This document shows positions 10,957 through 21,590 of a stretch of DNA of 42,500 bases, piece after piece. Source of the stretch: Glandiceps talaboti (taxonomy: Eukaryota > Hemichordata > Enteropneusta > Spengelidae); assembly GCF_964340395.1 (NCBI RefSeq), contig NC_135554.1:5440475-5482974 (forward strand), in the 5' to 3' direction. Below the pieces are notes generated by a model. That model had not been told where the DNA came from, searched no databases, and saw only the letters and a list, made by a program, of their open reading frames with translations. How positions within the stretch are numbered: position 1 is the stretch's first letter; each line of letters begins with the position of its first letter. The position numbers and the translations under genes are program-made.

Positions 10957-12005
10957 CAAATCAAAATAATTGCATCACAGGTGTGTGATTTGGGTAAAAA
11001 ATGTCATTTTTGGTCAAAATACTCCAACCCAAGAACTACTGGGCAGATTGGTCTGAAAATTAGTGGGCACAGATTTAGGGGTGTGTAGATTAAAGAATTG
11101 TTCTCGACATGATGATCCCATCAGAGATATGCAAATTAGGTATGACAATCCGTCTTTTTGGTCAAAAATCATAAATTATAATAACCACTAAGCTGATTGG
11201 GTGAAAACTTCATAGGGGTGTGTCTGACAATGTGTTGATGAAGATGTATATACGACTTGTTGATCACATCAGGGATATGCAACTTAGATCTCAAAAAGAA
11301 TATGGTGAATAAGGTTGATATTTGGTGATGTTTCAGGAGGCGGTATTCTGCAGTTAGTGTTCAAAACATTTTGACGCAACTGACCCTAGCAACCATAGTC
11401 ACAGTCTTAGCAACAGTGAAAAGATGATGTATATGACAATAATAACATGGATGGATAGGCAAGTGAATAAAGATTCAAAAAATGTATGTAAATACAGCTA
11501 GCAACAAGACCACATCCATAGCAACACCCAAATCATGGTGTATATTGTAAAGATAAAAACTGCAATAAGTAGGCAAATAAATAAAGATTTCACAAAATGA
11601 ATGCAAATATACCAAGTGACAAGACCACTTCCATAGCAATAGCAAAATGGTGGTGTGTATAGTAAAGATAGGAGTTATTTTTAATACAATTATGAATAAA
11701 GATTTATTTTAAAAATCATAAATGTATGCAAATATTCCTAGCAACAAGATCACGCCCATAGAAAGTCAAACAGTGGTGTAACCGTGTATGTTGCAAAGAT
11801 AATAAGCGGTTAATAGGCAAGTGAATGAACATTCCAAATTGTATACAAATATACCTAACAACAAGACCATGTCTATAACAACAGCCAAATGATGGTGTAT
11901 ATTTCAAAAATAAAAATAGGAATTGTTTGGCGAGTGTAAAACTTTTAAAAAATTAACAATTGATCTATCAACGAAGATACTGTTCATACCAACAGTACAG
12001 TTGTG
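10957..12005 (+). repeat. intronic copy of composite repeat (146-bp and 114-bp modules)
   Basis: This sequence, between exons 2 and 3 of ZNF gene 1, matches the body of the composite repeat at 22,982-24,489. First come modules with GTGTGTGATTTGGGT, ACTACTGGGCAGATTGG and GATATGCAAATTAGG phrases (10,975-11,370). Then come about five units of about 114 bp around GCAACAAGACCACGCCCATAGC (11,380-11,930), ending near CAGTACAGTTGTGAT, like that repeat's inverted 3' end. The 5' hairpin and microsatellite are missing. A shortened version is in gene 2's intron. Confidence 0.75.
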
Positions 12006-12264
12006 ATATGTGTAAACATTTCTTTTCAATTCGTTAGAACTATTTTTTGTGGAAACTTTTAGACCATAAAGTTTTCATTTCCATTCAAAAAATAATGCAA
12101 CAAATACAGATCAAAGGTAATCACAGAAGGATGAAACAGTGTGATGTGTTACAAGTTGAGTTTTACCATAATCTGAGACTGTCCTTCAAGGCCTCAAGTA
12201 ATGTTAATAAATATACACTTACTGAGGATCACTTCAAATATCATTTTTCTTTGTTTATCGACAG

Positions 12265-15093
12265 ATAAAGTCATAATAATAGATTGTCTTTGTCAACATG
12301 GACTTGTTACATTGGAAGAAATCATGGTTGAAGACAAGACTAAGGAGCATTCTACAACGTTTAATACTAGAAGTGAAGGTGTACATATGAGAATCCACAC
12401 AAATGAAAGACCATTTGTGTGTAAGGAGTGTGGTAACAGTTTTACTCAAAGTAGTCAACTGAAAGGACGCATGAGAATCCACACAAATGAAAGACCGCTT
12501 CTATGTGAAGAGTGTGGTAAATGTTTTACATATCGTAGCAGTCTAAAAGAACACATGAGAATCCACACAAATGAAAGACCATATCTATGTGAACAGTGTG
12601 GTAAATGTTTTACATATAGATGCAATCTAAAGGATCACATGAGAATCCACACAAATGAAAGACCATATCTATGTGAAGAGTGTGGTAAAAGTTTCTATAG
12701 TTCAAGTAAGCTGAAAAGGCATATCAGGATACACACAAATGAAAGACCATATATGTGTAGAGAGTGTGGTCAAAGTTTTGTTCGAAATTGGAATCTAAAA
12801 GTACACATGAGAATCCACACAAATGAAAGGCCGTTTGAATGTGAAGAGTGTGGCAAAGGTTTCTATAATTCAAGTAAGCTGAAAAGGCACATGAGGATCC
12901 ACACAAATGAAAAACCATACGTGTGTAGAGAGTGTGGTCAAAGTTTTACTCAAAGTGACAGTCTGAAAGAACACATGAGAATTCACACAAATGACAGTGT
13001 TGAAACTGGTGATGATGTACATGTATTGACTACCAATGAAAAGAAGAATTCTTCTAGAATTACAAGTACATGTACTTCTGAAAACTGTGATGATAATATC
13101 AAAGAAAAGACAACAACAGACTCTGGGGAGGGTAGAATAGAGTATAGAGGTAGAACTGAAAACTCAGGAAATGAAACACAGTTTCAATGTCTGAAATGTG
13201 ATAAAAGGTTTAGTCATTTTAGTAGTTTGGAAGTACACTTACAGATCTACACAAATGAAAGATCATGTGTATGTAAGGAGTGTGGTAAGGGTTTTATGTA
13301 TAGATACAATCTAAAGAAACACATGAGAATCCACACAAATGAAAGACCGTTTCTATGTGAAGAGTGTGGTAAATGTTTTACATATCGTAGCAGTCTAAAA
13401 GAACACATGAGAATTCACACAAATGAAAGACCGTTTGTATGTAAGGAGTGTGGTAAAAGTTTTACATATCGTAGCAGTCTAAAAGAACACATGAGAATCC
13501 ACACAAATGAAAGACCGTTTCTATGTAAAGAGTGTGGTAAATGTTTTACATATCGTAGCAGTCTAAAAGAACACATGAGAATCCACACAAATGAAAGACC
13601 GTTTCTATGTAAAGAGTGTGGTAAAAGTTTTACACATAGTAGTAATCTAAAAGTACACATGAGAATCCACACAAATGAAAGACCGTTTGTATGTGAAGAG
13701 TGTGGTAAAGGTTTCTATAATTCAAGTAAGCTGAAAAGGCACATGAGGATCCACACAAATGAAAAACCGTACATGTGTAGAGAGTGTGGTCAAAGTTTTA
13801 CTCGAAATTGGAATCTAAAAGTACACATGAGAATCCACTCAAACAAAAGGCCCTTTGAGTGTAAGGAGTGTGGTCAAAGTTTTACTCAAAGTGGCAGTCT
13901 GAAAGAACACATGAGAATTCACACAAATGACAGTGTTGAAACTGGTGATGATGTACATGTATTGACTACCAATGAAAAGAAGAATTCTTCAAGAACTACA
14001 AGTATATGTACTTCTGAAAACAGTGATGACAATATCAAAGAAAAGACAACACCAGACTCTGAGGAGGGTAGAATAGAGTATAGAGGTAGAACTGAAAACT
14101 CAGTAAATGAAACACAGTTTAAATGTCTGAAATGTGATAAAAATTTTAGTCATTTTTAATAGTAGTATGAAAGTACACCTAATGATCCACACAAACGAAA
14201 GACCATTTGTATGTAAGGAGTGTGGTAAAGGTTTTACTTTTAGGAGAAGTCTAACTGTACACATGAGAATTCACACAAACGAAAGACCATTTCTATGTAA
14301 GGAGTGTGGTAAAAGTTTTACACATAGTAGCAGTCTAACTGTACACATGAGAATTCACACAAACGAAAGACCATTTCTATGTAAGGAGTGTGGTCAAACT
14401 TTTACTTCTAGTAGTCATATGAAAAGACACATGAGAATCCACACAAATGAAAGACCCTTTATGTGTAACGAGTGTGGTCAAAGTTTTATCAATAGTGGCA
14501 GTCTAAAAGTACACATGAGAATCCACACAAATGAAAGACCGTTTGTGTGTAAGGAGTGTGGTCAAAGTTTTACTCAGAGTGGTCATTTAAAGGTACACAT
14601 AAGGACCCACACAAATGAAAGACCATTTGTATGTAAGGAGTGTGGTCAAAGTTTTACATGTAGTGGCAGTCTGAAAGTACACACGAGGATCCATTCAAAA
14701 GAAAGGCCATTTGTATGTAAGGAGTGTGGAAACAGTTTTACCTGCAAGTGGAATCTAACAGTACACATGAGAATCCACACAAATGAAAGGCCGTTTCTGT
14801 GTAAGGAGTGTGGTAAAAGTTTTTATGATGGAAGTAAGCTGAGAAGGCACATCAGGATACACACAGATGAAAGACCATACATGTGTAGAGAGTGTGGTCA
14901 AAGTTTTATTCGAAATTGGAATCTAAAAGTACACATGAGGATCCATTCAAAGGAAAGACCATTTGCCTGTAAGGAGTGTGATCATAGGTTTGCAAAAAGG
15001 GTCAGTCTGAAAAGACACATGAGAATCCATACAACTGACAGTGCTAAAACACATGATGGTGTATTATCTATCAATGAAAAGAAGAATTCTTGA
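12265..15093 (+). pseudogene. ZNF gene 1, main exon: about 27 C2H2 zinc fingers in three blocks, one frameshift
   Basis: It encodes a poly-C2H2 protein (Cys-x2-Cys-x12-His-x3-His), a family that normally acts in the nucleus as sequence-specific DNA binders. After acceptor CGACAG|AT come about 30 non-finger residues, then 7 fingers, a linker, 9 fingers, a linker and 11 fingers. Linkers between fingers are almost all TNERPF/Y rather than the usual TGEKPY. Each spacer is Ser/Thr/Glu-rich, opening DSVETGDDVHVLTTNEKKNS. Finger 1 has Arg for its first His, and finger 8 has Tyr for its last His. The frame breaks in finger 17: five T at 14,153-14,157 where four keep the frame, giving TAA at 14,157. 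The rest is open from 14,134 to TGA at 15,091. That TGA replaces a Ser codon present in gene 2, shortening the tail by about 35 residues. Either a pseudogene, or an intact gene with a homopolymer error. Confidence 0.88.
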
Positions 15094-15400
15094 AGAAGTA
15101 CATGTACTTCTGAAAACAGTGATAACTATATCAAAGAAAAGACAAAACCAGACTCTGAATTGAAAGTGAAAGACCCCATTCACTTGTAAGGAGTGTGCTT
15201 ATATTTAGTTATTCCTATCCATAATCCAGTCTTTTAGGCAATAGGTTAATACAACTCTTTTTTGTCTTATACCAATAAAATGTACAATTGATTTTAAAAT
15301 AAAATTGTTGCTGTCAGTTTAATGAATGTTCTTTGTTTGTTTGTTTGTTTGTTTGTTTGTTTGTTTGTGTAAATGAATTGAAGCCACCCTGCATGTAGTC
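15094..15400 (+). other. 3' UTR of ZNF gene 1 with poly(A) signal
   Basis: The sequence aligns with the tail and 3' UTR of gene 2, except that about 450 bases (gene 2 positions about 35,613-36,068) are missing here. AATAAA lies at 15,274-15,279, in the same context as in gene 2 (CTTATACCAATAAAATG). A (TTTG)n run at 15,332-15,367 is shared with gene 2. Homology to gene 2 ends at GCATGTAGT near 15,398. Confidence 0.8.
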
Positions 15401-17726
15401 TAAATGACAAGAAACGAAAATATAAGACATTAGAAAGTGAGCGTAAGAGATCATACTTACGTACCGAGGGTAACATGTTAGACAAGTTGAAGATTGATAA
15501 TTCTAAAGAGTTTTTTAAAAAAAAAAAAATTCACGTCGGAAAAGGGTGAAAACAGGTAAATTTATGTAATTTTTTTTGTTGAGCTTTTCAAAACTTTATC
15601 TTCAACCGATGTTGATGCGGAGCCTGTTGCTGAAAACCTGGTAGACTCGCAAAATCATATTCTTTTTGATGAACTTGAGAATGATATTTCAGAGGATGAC
15701 ATTCGTAAAGGCTATTTGTAAGTTGAAAAGGGGCAAGAGTCATGGACCAGACGGTATCCTAAATGAGCTTTTCATTGAGTGTAAAGATTTCCTTCTAACA
15801 ATTTTGCAGAGAATATTTAACAGGGTACTTTCCTGAAAGTTGGTGGTCTTCAGTAATTATACCTATCTTTAAAAAGGAGACTCTAAAATTGCCAATAACT
15901 ATCGTGGAATTAGTCTGGTTGGTCATTGAGGTAAACTTTTTACATCAATTATAAATCACCGACTTTTCATATGGTCTTCATCTCAAAATATACTACTGAT
16001 GTACATCTAATGTGCCTGGTTTTGGCACAGTAGATGCTATTTTTGTTTTAAATACCATTGTCTCTAAATCTCTGTCATCTAAGAAGCGTCTATATTGTAC
16101 TATGTGCTTTCATTGACTTCGAAAAAGGCATTTGACTTTGTAAATCGTTGTACTGTTGCTTAAACTTTCAAAAATTGGTATTAGAGGGAAGATTTTATCC
16201 ATCATTCGTTCTATGTATGCCAACGTCAGATCTTGTGTTGCAGTAGATGGTTTTATATCAGATCATTTTATATGTAAAGTAGGTTTAATGCAAGGGGACG
16301 TTTTATCTCGTATATATTATTTTCTATATATATTAACGACTTAGAAGTGGTTTTCTAAACAATGATTGTATACCTCTAGAGTGTAAATCTCTAAGTTTAT
16401 TCTTGTTAATGTATGCTGACGATTTAGTTTTATTTTCGGAAAGTGTACAAGGATTGCAGCAACAGTTAAATTACCTTTTGGATTACTCGAGAAACTGGAA
16501 TTTAGATGTCAATATTGAAAAGACAAAGATTATGGTTTTCAGGAATGGTGGTAGACTGAGAATTAATGAGCAATGGGTTTATGGTGGACAATTTGTTGAA
16601 GTTGTTGATAAGTTTACTTATTTAGGAATGTTGCTGAGTTATAATAACAAGTTTTCTTGCACGGAAAAACAATTTGCGGATCAGGGTAGGAAGGCACTTA
16701 TTGCATTACACCGTAACACCTCGTCACTATCCCTGAACCATGAAACTTTGTTATTTTTGTTTAATTGTTACGTCAACTTGGTAGTATTCTCTCATATGCG
16801 TCAGAAGTTTGGGGATTACACAAGGGTCAAAATATTGAAAGAGTTCATCTTGATTTCTGTAAACGCATATTCTTGGAGTAGAAAAGTTGACATGTAATGT
16901 TATGGTATACAGTGAGCTTGCTCTTAAATATACCAGAACGTACAATATGATAAAATATTGGAGTAAATTGTTAGTTTCCAGTAACTGTATTTTGAAATCT
17001 TGTTACGAATACATGTACGACAGAGTTGAAAACTACAGAGAAGTTAACTGGGTTTCGTTCATAAAGCAGGAACTGCTATCTCTAGGTTTTGGTGAAGTTT
17101 GGGTAAATCAGTGTTCTAATAAAAGTCATCTTGTAATTATAAAGCAACGCATTTTTGACCAGTCACAACAAACTATATCAGAGCTCAAATTGAAGTTTCA
17201 ACAAAATGTATATTATATAAGCAATTACATGGTTTGTTTTGTATTCAATATTATTTATGCAAACCCTTACCACTACATTTAAAGAAATTAATCGCTAAAT
17301 ATATATTGTCGTCACATAGTTTAGAAACGGAAACCGGACGCTACCAAGCTACAGCCAGGAATTTGAGAAATTGCCCAAAGTGTAACAATGCATTTTGTTC
17401 TTAAATGTCCTTTCTACACCGACCTTCGCTCCAAATACATTAAACCATATTATTGGAAGAAACCATCTGTGTTCAAACTTGTACAGTAACTTTATTCTCT
17501 GTCCATAATGTAAAGCAAATGTATAACTTAGGACAATTCTTGAGACATGCATGAAAGTTAAGAATCATGTAAGGTGTTATTTGCAATATATATACTTCTG
17601 GTTTTTGTTGGGTTTTTTGGTGTTTTTTTCATTCTCCATATATTTTCCTGTGTACAGTCATGTAAATTTTTCTTGGTTTTGTATGTTACTGATGAGCAGT
17701 AATGCTCAAGGTGAATAAATAATTGT
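15401..17726 (+). mobile_element. 5'-truncated, decayed non-LTR retrotransposon (reverse transcriptase)
   Basis: A frameshifted but continuous trace of a LINE ORF2 is readable. It starts with an endonuclease-RT linker (KYKTLESERKRSYLR near 15,430). The RT opening reads GKSHGPDGILNELF near 15,730, followed by NNYRGISLVGH near 15,890. The middle palm reads GLMQGD near 16,285. The catalytic motif is YADDLVLF near 16,410, followed by KTKIMVFRNGG and KFTYLGMLLSY. C-terminal remnants include HFVLKCPFYTDLRSKYI and NLGQFLRHA, stopping near 17,553. The largest intact pieces are 16,403-16,897 and 16,887-17,282. Several stops and frameshifts make it inactive. Its 5' end coincides with the 3' border of the ZNF gene 1 duplication unit. 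Confidence 0.9.
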
Positions 17727-17891
17727 AATGATTGTATGTATGTATGTATGTATGTATGTATGTATGTATGTATGTATGTATGTATGTGTGTGTGTGTATG
17801 TGTGTATGTATGTATGTGTGTGTATGTGTGTGTGCGTGTGTGCGTGTGTATGTGTATGTATGTATGTATGTATGTATGTATGTATGTATGT
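17727..17891. repeat. (TATG)n/(TG)n microsatellite, LINE 3' tail
   Basis: ATGT units with a GTGTGTGC-rich middle directly follow the LINE 3' UTR (AATAAATAATTGTAATGAT), consistent with a retrotransposon terminal repeat that expanded. Met-Tyr-Val-Cys reading frames here are artefacts. Confidence 0.9.
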
Positions 17892-18027
17892 ATATATTTA
17901 TTCGTTTGTTTTGTTTGCCACACGGTTCCCGAGTGCCCTGTGGTGTATGTCATGTTGTTTATGTATTTATATTTGTGGGTATTTATGATAGGTTTCTATT
18001 ATTTCTCGACGCATTTATACATTTTGC

Positions 18028-18243
18028 CACAGGGGCGTGTAATATTTCATAGATTGTTGTTTTCTTATTGCTTAGAATGTTCGTTTTCTTAGGAAAATAT
18101 CGCACGAATCTTGCTGCTACAAATGTATCAATCTCTATACTACGAAGAAATATTAGGAATACATATTAATCAAAAGGTTGTTATATTTAGTGAGTCTGTA
18201 GACCTGGAAAACAACAATCTATGAAATATTACACGCCCCTGTG
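18028..18243. mobile_element. MITE, 216 bp, 37-bp perfect inverted ends, 8-bp target duplication
   Basis: CACAGGGGCGTGTAATATTT at 18,028 begins a 37-bp arm that is perfectly repeated in reverse at 18,207-18,243. An exact 8-bp direct repeat CATTTTGC flanks it (18,020-18,027 and 18,244-18,251). The interior (about 142 bp) is non-coding. The CACAGG start and 8-bp duplication resemble those of the MITE at 6516-6757, suggesting a common hAT-like mobiliser. It inserted at the edge of the putative gene 2 promoter. Confidence 0.92.
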
Positions 18244-18476
18244 CATTTTGCTTTGCCTAGGAGCTTTGCTCCGAGCTCCCCATACACCGTACCCGGCCCA
18301 GTCTCCTGCGCAGTGATAACGAACTTGTCTTCTTCATAAATACGCATGTGCGGTGACACAGGTCATCAATTGTCATCAATAGTGTTACCTGATGACAAAG
18401 AAAGTTGAAACAGAGTGGCAGTATCATATTGTTGGACAAGTTCGAGTTGGGAGCTATTCAACCAGACACACCGAAG
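18244..18476 (+). promoter_or_regulatory. putative promoter and first exon of ZNF gene 2
   Basis: The segment is similar to 6120-6382 (GAGCTTTGC, CCCAGTC, GCGCAGTG, CGAACTTG, CGCATGTGCG, GTGACACAGGTCATCAA, CAACCAGACACA). It ends at donor GAAG|GTAGGT (18,476/18,477), equivalent to gene 1's donor. The next gene 2 exon is at 32,805, implying an intron of about 14.3 kb filled with satellites and transposons. This linkage is inferred from the order of homologous blocks, not from transcripts. Confidence 0.5.
18392..18476 (+). CDS. ZNF gene 2, candidate coding part of exon 1
   Basis: ATG at 18,392 opens 28 codons beginning MTKKVETEWQYHIVGQ and ends one base into a codon at donor GTAGGT. The base joins TA at 32,805 to give Val, then ATG GAC AAA, in frame with exon 2 and the zinc fingers. 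Gene 2 also has its own ATG at 32,807, so this exon may be 5' UTR. Phase agreement in both paralogues is suggestive only. Confidence 0.35.
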
Positions 18477-18585
18477 GTAGGTGTTTATCGTTTCCATAGG
18501 GTAGAGATAAAGGGACCCGTCTACCCATGGGCACTTGAATCAGGACTTACGTGAGAAAAGAATGAGAAAAAACACTATTTTTTTC

Positions 18586-19151
18586 TGCATGCCCGAGCCG
18601 AGGTCACGTAATGATCTAGCTGCAATAATTGTAGCGTTTTATGGGGGCCCGTTCTGGTGACAATTATGTAAAATGTGCTAGAATTAATATAATGTAGTCT
18701 AGAATTAATTTTTATAATGACAGCAATTAATATTATACACTCCTTGAATTAATTAAATGTGTTTTGATTAATTTCATGTCCAATAGAATCAATTTTTATA
18801 TTAACTGCAATTAATATTATGAATTCCTTGAATTAATTAATTAATTTTATGCACTGTAATTAATTTTATGTATTCCTTGAATTAATTAAATGTGTTTCCG
18901 ATTAATTTTATATACTGGTCTTAATTTTATGTAGTCTAGAATTAATTTTATGTATTCCTGAAATTAATTTCACGTCTAGTATTAATTTTGTGTATGTGCT
19001 GAATTAATTTTGTGATGTTTAACGTTGGAACGAAAAAAATGCACAAAATCAGACGAAAAAGCCCTCAAAATTATGGGGTGAGATTTAGTGCCAAAACACT
19101 TGTCTTAACATTATTTTTAGTTTACATTTTCATTTGATTCTCCCATTTTGT
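18586..19151. repeat. left flank of a giant inverted repeat, with an AATTAAT-rich insert
   Basis: 18,586-18,640 and 19,070-19,151 are reverse-complement matches to about 31,805-31,868, 31,767-31,800 and 30,112-30,166. Between them lies a degenerate short-period repeat of GAATTAATTTTATGTA-like units (about 18,676-19,012) that is absent from the right arm. An uninterrupted TTAA at 19,105-19,108 corresponds to the insertion point of the piggyBac-like element in the right arm. Confidence 0.8.
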
Positions 19152-19985
19152 CGCCATTTTTATCTAATTGTGCTTGGATTTTTATTTCAACCTCTCATTC
19201 TGTTTGCATTTTTATCTAATTGTGTTTGCATTTTTATTTCAACCTCTCATTTTGTTTGCATTTTTATCTAATTGTGTTTGCTCATTTCATTGCATTTTTA
19301 TCTCATTGTTTGCATTTTTATTTCAACCTCTCATTTTGTTCGCATTTTTATCTTATTGTTTGCATTTTTATTTCAATCTCTCATTTTGTTTGCATTTTTA
19401 TCTCATTGTGTTAGCATTTTTATTTCAACCTCTCATTTTGTTTTCATTTTTATCCCATTGTGTTTGCATTTTTATCTCATCGTGTTTGCATTTTTATTTC
19501 AACCTCTCATTTTGTTTGCATTATCTCATTTTGTTTGCATTTTTATCTCATTGTGTTTGCATTTATATTTCAACCTCTCATTTTGTTTGCATTTTTATCT
19601 CATTTTGTTTGCATTTTTATCTCATCGTGTTTGCATTTTTATTTCAACCTCTCATTTTGTTTGCATTTTCATCTCATTGTGTTTGCATTTTTATTTCAAC
19701 CTCTCATTTTGTTTGCATTTTTATCTAATTGTGTTCACATTTTTATTTCAACCTCTCATTTTTTGTTTGCATTTTTATCTAATTGTGTTTGCATTTTTAT
19801 TTCAACCTCTCATTTTGTTTGCATTTTTATCTCATTATGTTTGCATTTTTATTTCAACCTCTCATTTTTTGTTTGCATTTTTATCTAATTGTGTTTGCAT
19901 TTTTATTTCAACCTCTCATTTTGTTTGCATTTTTATCCCATTGTGTATGCATTTTTATTTCAACCTCTCATTTTGTTTGCATTTT
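19152..19985 (+). repeat. 52-bp satellite array, block 1 (left arm)
   Basis: The array alternates a 30-bp segment (TTTGCATTTTTATTTCAACC plus CTCATTTTG) and a 22-bp segment (TTTGCATTTTTATCTCATTG plus TG). Irregularities such as a shortened TTTGCATTATCTCATTTTG unit recur in the same order in the inverted block at 27,846-29,019. All three plus-strand frames stay open and give repetitive hydrophobic peptides that are not genes. Confidence 0.95.
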
Positions 19986-21168
19986 TAGCACAACTGAACT
20001 GAGGTTCAGTAGTGCTATAGGGATCGCCCGGTGTCTGTCTGTCTGTCTGTCTGTCTGTGTGTGTGTGTGTGTGTGTGCGTGTGTATGTGTGTAAACAACT
20101 TAAAGTCAAAAACTGCTGAACCGATCGCCATGATATTTGGTGGGGCCATTACCTTGGGTGTCTAGTTGGGAAATTGTTCAAATCAATATGATCGCATCAC
20201 AGGTGTGTGATTTGGGTCAAAAAATGTGATTTTTGGTCAAAAAACTTAAACTCAGAAACTACTGGGCAGATTGGTGCGAAATTTGGTGGGAAGATTCTTT
20301 AGGGGGTGTAAAGTAAGATTTGTTCATGACATGATGATTCCATCAGTGATATGCAAATTAGGGCTAAAAATGTGTCTTTTTGGTTAAAAATCTATAATTC
20401 CAAAACTACTGAGCAGATTGGGCTGAAATTTGATGGGGATGCATCTAGGGATGTATAGACGAAGATATATTAAGCATACAATGATTCCATGAGTGATATG
20501 CAAATTAGGTGTAAGAATGTTCATTTTTGGTCAAAAACTTATATCTCAAAAAGTACTAAGTGAATGAGTTTGAAACTTGGTGAGATGTTTCTAGAAGTGT
20601 TATTCTATATCATTGCTTTTCCTCAAAAATCTTCAACTCTGAAATTACCCAGTAGATTGAGCTTAACTTTGTTGAGAATGTGTAGATTTGTCCTCATTAA
20701 TAGCTGACACAGTGAGAACAGTACATTGTTAATTAACTATAATGTTTACTTTACTATTTCCTCTGGTGGTAAAGCCTGTAGCATGGCCAGTTTGGTTTAT
20801 GACTTGATTATGTAATATGTTGTAAGACAGCTGTTTCATCACCTACCCATATAAACTGAATGTAGCTTGTGTTTAAAATATTACAATAAGACAACCAAGA
20901 AAGTTAAACATGTTACATTGGTATGACTTGGTTCCAAATTGATTTAAAAAAATGAAGAAGTACAAAACCTTGTAGACACATCCCTTTAAAGTTTGATTAG
21001 GATGTTGCTATACTTGTCTTGTACACTTCCAACATAGGATGGCTGGATTATGATGATGGAAATTAGGTATGAAAATTTTGTTTTGGTTACAACTTTAAAT
21101 CTTCAAAAAATTATATATCTATCATTGCCCTGAACATGAAGTTGTGCGGCAATGCAATATTTGCGCTA
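19986..21168 (+). repeat. composite repeat, copy 1
   Basis: It starts with a hairpin (TAGCACAACTGAAC-TGAG-GTTCAGTAGTGCTA, one mismatch, 19,986-20,017). (GTCT)n(GT)n follows (20,032-20,092), then about five diverged modules of about 146 bp, each carrying variants of AACTACTGAGCAGATTGGGC and GATATGCAAATTAGG. A unique part of about 450 bp ends near AGTTGTGCGGC. With the next satellite block it forms a 1,499-bp unit repeated almost exactly at +1,499. Confidence 0.88.
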
Positions 21169-21484
21169 TTTTTATCTAATTGTGTTTGCATTTTTATTTC
21201 AACCTCTCATTTTGTTTGCATTTTTATCTCATTGTGTTTGCATTTTTATTTCAACCTCTCATTTTGTTTGCATTTTTATCTAATTGTGTTTGCATTTTTA
21301 TTTCAACCTCTCATTTTGTTTGCATTTTTATCTCATTGTGTATGCATTTTTATTTCAACCTCTCATTTTGTTTGCATTTTTATCTAATTGTGTTTGCATT
21401 TTTATTTCAACCTCTCATTTTGTTTGCATTTTTATCCCATTGTGTACGCATTTTTATTTCAACCTCTCATTTTGTTTGCATTTT
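21169..21484 (+). repeat. 52-bp satellite array, block 2
   Basis: About six units of the 52-bp satellite lie between composite repeat copies 1 and 2, nearly identical to block 3. Confidence 0.93.
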
Positions 21485-21546
21485 TAGCACAACTGAACTG
21501 AGGTTCAGTAGTGCTATAGGGATCGCCCGGTGTCTGTCTGTCTGTC

Positions 21547-21590
<44 letters not shown>

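Noticed and set aside
12255-13672. Minus-strand open frames rich in Cys, Phe and Leu opposite the zinc fingers
   Set aside because: They are shadows of the repeated finger codons and vanish where the repeat changes.
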